A DNA stretch of 64,000 bases from UBA7236 sp036734545 (lineage in GTDB: Bacteria; Bacteroidota; Bacteroidia; Chitinophagales; BACL12), in the NCBI GenBank assembly GCA_036734545.1, contig DAIMYJ010000001.1, forward strand, positions 52,661 to 116,660, written 5' to 3'. The position numbers and the translations under genes were made by a program. Positions 59,554-64,000 of this stretch are shown piece after piece. The notes under the pieces were generated by a model that worked only from the letters and a program-made list of their open reading frames with translations, did no database searches and had not been told where the DNA came from. Every line of letters begins with the position of its first letter. The stretch's first letter is position 1.

Positions 59554-61495
59554 TCACCCTTTCCAGTTTAATTTCTATTTCCTCCGTCACGCTGATGGGG
59601 ACCATCTCGTATTCTACGTTGGTCAGTTCCAGACCAAAGTCTTCGTGTGTCGGTAACGACAGCGATTTGAAGAAGCGATAACCTTTGACCACGATCTGTT
59701 CCCAGGGTGACAGCTTGTTGTCTATAGAAACGCGGGAGTTGAGCAGGATGAATTTGAAGTCGGCATACATGCCGTGTTTACGGAGACTGGGGTAATTGCT
59801 CATGATGTCCACTTCACCGTTGGCTACCATTTCTTCCACCACCTGCTTGAACATCACATTCACCTTGTGCTCCACTTTGAAGCCGAAGCGCAGACGCACA
59901 AAGAATATGTGCTTCGGAATGATAGTATCGACCGAATATGTAGCCAGGTAGGGATCGTTGGCGATATCTACATGCACGAACCAATACACATCGGCGCGTT
60001 TTGGCTTTTTGCGGAAGATAGAATAAATGATGTTTGAGTCGATGTGGTTCTTATCATTTACCATGGACATATACACAAGATGTGTAGCTTCCTTGGCAAT
60101 GGATTCATCGCGCATGAGGTCCTGCATGGCAGGCAGATACTTATCAATTTCTACGAACTCCGTGTGTTTTGCACGCAGTTTTCGGGCTTCATAGAATACC
60201 CAGAGGGCGAAGAAGATGATCACAGCGAGGCCCACGGTGAACCAACCGCCGTGCATGAATTTATTCAGGTTGGAAACCAGGAATGCCCCTTCGATGATGA
60301 GGAACAGGGCAGCCAACAGGAACACCAATACAGCAGACTTCCTGTGCAGCAGCATCAGGCTGGTAAGCAGAATGGTGGTCATGATCATATCAAACGTGAT
60401 GGCCAGACCGTAAGCGGCCTCCATATTTTTGGCTTCGCGGAATAACAATACCACAGTAACGCATCCCACAAACAAGAACCAGTTGATGGCAGGAATATAG
60501 ATCTGCCCTTTCACTGTACTCGGATATATGACCTTGAAGTTGGTCCACAACTTCAATTTCATGGCTTCATTCACCAGGGTAAAGCAACCCGTGAGGATGG
60601 CCTGGCTGGCGATGAGTGTTGCCATGGTGGCCACCACGATCCCGATAGGCAGGAACCAGGTCGGCATGATCATATAAAAAGGACTGTGATCGTGCAGTTG
60701 CTGTCCATCGATACTGAGCATATAAGCTGACTGTCCCGCATAGTTGAGCAGCAGCATGAACAGGACGAATCCCCAGCTCAGGCGAATATTCTGCTTACCG
60801 CAATGTCCGAGGTCGCTGTACATGGCTTCGGCACCGGTAGTGCACAGGAACACACCGCCCAGCAACCAAAAGCCGCCTTCATAATCGGTGAGCAGGTGAA
60901 TGGCCCAATAGGGATTCAACGCTTCGAGGATCTCTGGATGCTGTGCCAGTTGGAGCGCACCTAAGGTTCCGATCATGATGAACCAGGTGGTCATGATAGG
61001 TCCGAAAAAACGACCTACTACGTTGGTGCCAAATTGTTGTACGGTAAACAACACCGTCATGGCCACAATTACGATAGGCACCACCGAATCGATATTCGGA
61101 TTAAGCAATTTCAAACCTTCGATAGCAGAAGAGATCGAGATCGGTGGTGTGATAAATCCGTCAGCGATCAATGCTGCGCAGCCGATAAGGGCCGGCACGA
61201 TGGCCCATTTTACCTTGAACCTCCGGTGAATGGCATATAAGGCAAATATCCCGCCTTCACCTCTGTTATCATTATTGAGGGCCAGTACCACATATTTGAA
61301 TGTGGTAATGATCACCAATGTCCAGAACACACAGGAGAGTCCGCCGAGGATCAGTTCCCTGCTGATGACATGATCACCCACAATGGCACTGATCACGTAA
61401 ATGGGTGAAGTTCCGATATCGCCAAAAATGATCCCGAGTGAAATGAGAACACCGGCAGCGGAGAGTTTATGAATGTTTTTTGCTGCGGAGGACAT
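59543..61495 (-). CDS. kup: Potassium transporter Kup
   Basis: A 650-residue KUP-type K+/H+ symporter with about 12 helices. 'GIIFGDIGTSPIYV' (about 21-34), 'ALNNDNRGEGGIFALYA' and 'GTNVVGRFFGPIMTTWF' are strongly conserved in the family. The C-terminal soluble tail (about 480-650) is long. Its 3' end overlaps that of the phosphatase gene by 11 bases, tail-to-tail. The promoter box TAAATTTG is 13 bases upstream of the ATG. Confidence 0.95.
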   Translation of the reverse strand: MSSAAKNIHKLSAAGVLISLGIIFGDIGTSPIYVISAIVGDHVISRELILGGLSCVFWTLVIITTFKYVVLALNNDNRGEGGIFALYAIHRRFKVKWAIVPALIGCAALIADGFITPPISISSAIEGLKLLNPNIDSVVPIVIVAMTVLFTVQQFGTNVVGRFFGPIMTTWFIMIGTLGALQLAQHPEILEALNPYWAIHLLTDYEGGFWLLGGVFLCTTGAEAMYSDLGHCGKQNIRLSWGFVLFMLLLNYAGQSAYMLSIDGQQLHDHSPFYMIMPTWFLPIGIVVATMATLIASQAILTGCFTLVNEAMKLKLWTNFKVIYPSTVKGQIYIPAINWFLFVGCVTVVLLFREAKNMEAAYGLAITFDMIMTTILLTSLMLLHRKSAVLVFLLAALFLIIEGAFLVSNLNKFMHGGWFTVGLAVIIFFALWVFYEARKLRAKHTEFVEIDKYLPAMQDLMRDESIAKEATHLVYMSMVNDKNHIDSNIIYSIFRKKPKRADVYWFVHVDIANDPYLATYSVDTIIPKHIFFVRLRFGFKVEHKVNVMFKQVVEEMVANGEVDIMSNYPSLRKHGMYADFKFILLNSRVSIDNKLSPWEQIVVKGYRFFKSLSLPTHEDFGLELTNVEYEMVPISVTEEIEIKLERVTTK

Positions 61496-61508
61496 ACAAT
61501 AGAAAGGG

Positions 61509-61516
61509 CAAATTTA
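61509..61516 (-). promoter_or_regulatory. -7 promoter box (TAAATTTG) for kup
   Basis: Exact TAnnTTTG on the minus strand, 13 bases upstream of the kup ATG. Confidence 0.6.
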
Positions 61517-61581
61517 CGCCTGCTCTCTATTATCGGAAAGGAAACGGCAAAATATTATGCACCGGGTTGTGCACCTTTTGA

Positions 61582-62178
61582 TCAGTCGGTCAGCTCCTTC
61601 TGCTGCAGCTCCTTCTGATACGTGGCAAAGTCCTTGGTCTTGTAATGCCCTTCGCCATAGAAGGTCAGGAACACCTTCATTTTGGCGGCATCCTTGTAGC
61701 CGGCTTCCACGGCGATCTTTTCACCCATCGGAGAGATGATAGTGATGGTCGGGTATCCGATCTTGCCTCCCGGACGGCTGGCCATCTCGAGTGCAAACTC
61801 ATTGGTGCCGCGGCTTCCACGGGATTTGAAGTGATACATTTTGTTGGCGAACTGTACACTGTCTACCTGCTCTGCGTCGAACTTGACCGGATAGAAGTAT
61901 GTATTCATCAATGCTGCCACCTCAGGATCCTTATACGTTTCGTTGTCCAGACGCTTGCACCAGCCGCACCAGTCGGTATAAAAATCAACGATCACCAGTT
62001 TCTCCTCCTTCACCTTGTTCTTGCGGATATTCTTCTCCACCACCTTGTTCACCTCCGCCAGAGGCATCCAGACGATGGTATCAACAGCAACTTCCGGCTG
62101 CACAGGGGCAGGACGGGCTGTTTCCCTGCTTTCAGGGGAAAAGAGCAGCAGGCAGGATAAAGCGAGTTCGGCGATCAT
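61582..62178 (-). CDS. Secreted thioredoxin-fold protein (CGWC)
   Basis: A 198-residue thioredoxin-like protein. The N-terminus is hydrophobic (about 3-14) and may be a signal. The redox motif is WCGWC (about 71-75), the DUF255-like or SoxW-like variant used by periplasmic reductases, followed by a typical cis-Pro loop ('GKIGYPTITIISP'). It lies 3 bases after a second thioredoxin-fold gene and both are exported, so they could be a redox pair acting on secreted proteins or cytochrome precursors. Confidence 0.85.
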   Translation of the reverse strand: MIAELALSCLLLFSPESRETARPAPVQPEVAVDTIVWMPLAEVNKVVEKNIRKNKVKEEKLVIVDFYTDWCGWCKRLDNETYKDPEVAALMNTYFYPVKFDAEQVDSVQFANKMYHFKSRGSRGTNEFALEMASRPGGKIGYPTITIISPMGEKIAVEAGYKDAAKMKVFLTFYGEGHYKTKDFATYQKELQQKELTD

Positions 62179-62181
62179 GGC

Positions 62182-62805
62182 TTACTGGGTGATAGATGAC
62201 TGGAACCCTTTAAAATAGTCAGGCCAGGTAGTGGTCTTATACGCATCTGTGCCAAAGAATGCCAGGATCGGCTCCAAACGGGCCGGCTCCAGATAGCCGG
62301 ATAAGGGCTGTATCATATCGCCGTTCTCATCCAGAAACACCATGGTAGGATATCCCAGACCCTGGTTGGTGGATGCGATGTAGATGGCAAACTGATGGGT
62401 GCTTTTACGCGGTTGCGGCGTGTAGTTCGGGTTTACGAAGGTCTGGCCTTTGTAGGTGATGGTGTCACCACTTTCGGCATTGAACTTCACGGGAATGTAG
62501 TTGTCGGCAAGCAGTTTTTTGATGACCGGATGCGAGAACGTGTTGGCATCCAGCATCTTACACGGACCGCACCAGGTGGTGTACACATCCATGAAGATCT
62601 TCTTTTTCGTCGTTTCCTGCAGTTTGAGCGCTTCTTCTACCGTATACCATTTGAGCTCTGCCACGGCTGAATCAGCAGGTTGTTCGGTGAGTACCGGTTC
62701 CGGCTGAGTCATGACCATGTTCCCGGATTGCGCCGGGACAACAGCCACCAGCGTTGCTGCCAGCAACACGATGAGTGCTGCGGCGAGATAATGTTTTTTC
62801 TGCAT
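62182..62805 (-). CDS. Secreted thioredoxin-fold protein (CGPC)
   Basis: A 207-residue protein with a clear signal (about 5-26) and a thioredoxin domain with WCGPC (about 82-86), the classical thioredoxin motif, and the cis-Pro loop 'GLGYPTMVFLDE'. The overall plan mirrors the downstream gene (CGWC), with which it shares 'KGF..' and 'LAFFG' tails; the pair probably arose by duplication. The start at 62805 is the first ATG after a non-homologous open stretch. It diverges from ubiX. Confidence 0.88.
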   Translation of the reverse strand: MQKKHYLAAALIVLLAATLVAVVPAQSGNMVMTQPEPVLTEQPADSAVAELKWYTVEEALKLQETTKKKIFMDVYTTWCGPCKMLDANTFSHPVIKKLLADNYIPVKFNAESGDTITYKGQTFVNPNYTPQPRKSTHQFAIYIASTNQGLGYPTMVFLDENGDMIQPLSGYLEPARLEPILAFFGTDAYKTTTWPDYFKGFQSSITQ

Positions 62806-62885
62806 ACGTATTGAATCGATCAACCTACTGTAAACAAAAATAATTCCAATTTGGTTACCTTGCAATTCAATAGCGGTGCAAGGCC

Positions 62886-63455
62886 ATGTCAAAGAGGAAG
62901 ATCGTAGTCGGAATAACAGGCGCCAGCGGGGCCATTTACGCGAAAGTGTTGCTGGATGCCCTGGCCGGTATCCGCGAACAATATGACACCGTGGCGGTGG
63001 TCATGAGCGATAATGCCAAGGCTGTATGGACCTATGAACTGGGCAATTCGGAACATTCGAATTACCCGTTCACCTACTACGACAAGATGGACTTCATGGC
63101 TCCATTCGCCTCAGGATCAGCGAGATATGACACGCTTATCATTTGCCCCTGTTCCATGGGCACGATGGGCAGGATTGCGGCAGGCATCTCCAACGACCTG
63201 CTCACGCGGGCTGCCGATGTGATCCTGAAGGAGCGTCGGAAACTGATCCTGGCGGTGCGTGACACACCCTATAACCTGGTGCATATCCGCAACATGGAAA
63301 CCATCACGCTGGCCGGTGGAATAATTTGTCCGGCCACCCCCTCCTTCTACTCCCGCCCTGCCAATTTTGAGCAGTTAGCGTCCACCGTGGTAGACAGAAT
63401 ACTTGACCTGGCAGGTTTTGACAAACCGGGGTTCAGGTGGAGCGAAACGGAATGA
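62886..63455 (+). CDS. ubiX: Flavin prenyltransferase UbiX
   Basis: A 189-residue flavoprotein that makes prenyl-FMN, the cofactor of UbiD decarboxylases. 'GITGASGAIYAKVLLDAL' (about 9-26), 'CPCSMGTMGRIAAGISNDLLTRAADV' and 'ERRKLILAVRDTPYN' are fully conserved. No ubiD is in the window. Cytosolic; monocistronic. Confidence 0.95.
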   Translation: MSKRKIVVGITGASGAIYAKVLLDALAGIREQYDTVAVVMSDNAKAVWTYELGNSEHSNYPFTYYDKMDFMAPFASGSARYDTLIICPCSMGTMGRIAAGISNDLLTRAADVILKERRKLILAVRDTPYNLVHIRNMETITLAGGIICPATPSFYSRPANFEQLASTVVDRILDLAGFDKPGFRWSETE

Positions 63456-63550
63456 CCCCCGGGTAATGTGGTCATTTTCCCAAAAACTGTATTCCGGTTT
63501 ATCTTCTGTTATGAACAGCGCGTCGGCCAATGGTTGAGATGCTTTTCCTG

Positions 63551-63558
63551 TAGTTTCG
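63551..63558 (+). promoter_or_regulatory. -7-like box (TAGTTTCG) before MFS gene
   Basis: One mismatch to TAnnTTTG; followed by ctgc and then the GTG at 63563, the same 4-base spacing as at several other starts. Confidence 0.45.
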
Positions 63559-63562
63559 CTGC

Positions 63563-64000
63563 GTGATCATTCAGGCACTGCAGGCATATAAGGACGCGTA
63601 TAAGGGCATCGGCAAGCCGATCTGGATGCTGGCGGTGATACAGCTCATCAACCGGAGCGGCAGCATGGTTTTGCCGTTCCTGACGGTGTATATGACCACT
63701 TCGCTGGGCTATTCGGCGGTGCAGGCCGGAACGATCATGTCGGTGTTTGGCATCGGCAGTCTGATCGGGTCGTATCTGGGCGGGAGGTTCACCGATCGTT
63801 TCGGGCCGTTTCCTGTGCAGCTGGGCAGTTTGATATTGGGCGGACTGGCGTATCTGATGCTGCCATTTCTCACCGAGTTCTATTTGCTGGCGGCGGGCGT
63901 GTTCATTTGTGCGTTGATCAACGACAGTTTGCGACCGGCCATTTCTGCGATGACCACCCATTTCACGACGCCGGAAAACACCACACGTTCTTTCTCGCTG
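63563..64000 (+). CDS. MFS transporter, C-terminus cut by window edge
   Basis: The first 146 codons of a major-facilitator permease, starting with GTG. Four membrane helices are visible, and the loop between helices 2 and 3 has the MFS signature GSYLGGRFTDRFG (about 75-87). The phrase 'NRSGSMVLPFLTVYM' is usual in Bacteroidota drug or sugar efflux MFS proteins. The substrate cannot be judged from the fragment. Confidence 0.85.
   Translation, partial: MIIQALQAYKDAYKGIGKPIWMLAVIQLINRSGSMVLPFLTVYMTTSLGYSAVQAGTIMSVFGIGSLIGSYLGGRFTDRFGPFPVQLGSLILGGLAYLMLPFLTEFYLLAAGVFICALINDSLRPAISAMTTHFTTPENTTRSFSL

Noticed and set aside
63509..63961. 150-codon minus-strand frame opposite the MFS gene
   Set aside because: The plus strand encodes clear membrane helices and the MFS loop motif; the other frame is a shadow.

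Overview
The window comes from a member of the Bacteroidota. The support is: two very large secreted proteins with type IX secretion sorting domains (one type A, one type B), PKD repeats, Bacteroidota-type promoters (TAnnTTTG in the -7 position, found exactly at many gene starts on both strands), few Shine-Dalgarno sequences, and family-typical genes (LptE next to a sigma-54 regulator, a long LepB with insertions, a DUF2795 protein). It looks like a draft or metagenome-derived contig: two runs of exactly 100 N (16116-16215 and 17454-17553) cut genes. I see no phage, IS element, CRISPR array, tRNA or rRNA gene. A finer taxonomic placement is not possible by eye.

Layout. 1-10.3 kb: end of a hypothetical gene, lptE, a sigma-54 activator and miaB (minus); a GT39-like membrane protein, lepB and a lipoprotein (plus); a cytochrome c-like lipoprotein (minus); rlmH, rhomboid protease and threonine aldolase (plus); a DUF937-like gene (minus). 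10.4-17.7 kb: M1 peptidase (minus); a compact plus-strand cluster of lipoprotein, VTC-type polyphosphate polymerase, DUF4956 membrane protein and DUF2490 barrel; hemF; two gap-broken genes around a LuxE-like enzyme. 17.7-21.3 kb: a soluble hybrid kinase overlapping a membrane-anchored receiver protein, and a polyprenyl synthase. 21.3-28.8 kb: NudL-type Nudix hydrolase, two large T9SS cargo proteins and, between them, a small unknown gene, a metallophosphoesterase and 370 bases of AT-rich non-coding DNA. 28.8-42 kb: mostly housekeeping genes (aldehyde dehydrogenase, aminotransferases, heptose kinase, ABC exporter parts, queA, cobalamin adenosyltransferase, gatC, trpS, a deoxynucleoside kinase with a histone-like tail, class V aminotransferase). 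40.2-46.1 kb: a seven-gene minus-strand run ccmE-ccmF-DUF2520-ferredoxin-iscX-ubiA-maf. 46.1-50.5 kb: rocD with a 20-codon leader ORF, a secreted unknown, a CPA2 antiporter, transaldolase and the SRP RNA. 50.5-59.6 kb: acyl-CoA carboxylase, then a glycan-degradation series (GH20 hexosaminidase, glycosylasparaginase, CutC, GH2 beta-mannosidase, PPP phosphatase). 59.5-64 kb: kup, two secreted thioredoxin-fold proteins, ubiX and a truncated MFS transporter.

How the genes may work together. The most suggestive groups are (i) VTC polymerase + DUF4956 + DUF2490 + lipoprotein, which spans cytoplasm, inner membrane and outer membrane and could be a polymer synthesis/export device; (ii) GH20 + glycosylasparaginase + beta-mannosidase, which together match the bonds of the N-glycan core, with CutC embedded; (iii) cytosolic hybrid kinase + membrane-tethered receiver; (iv) a CXXXY-type CcmE with CcmF. 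A 10-base palindrome, TTGTGCACAA, occurs exactly three times, each time between genes, and may be an operator of an unknown regulator.
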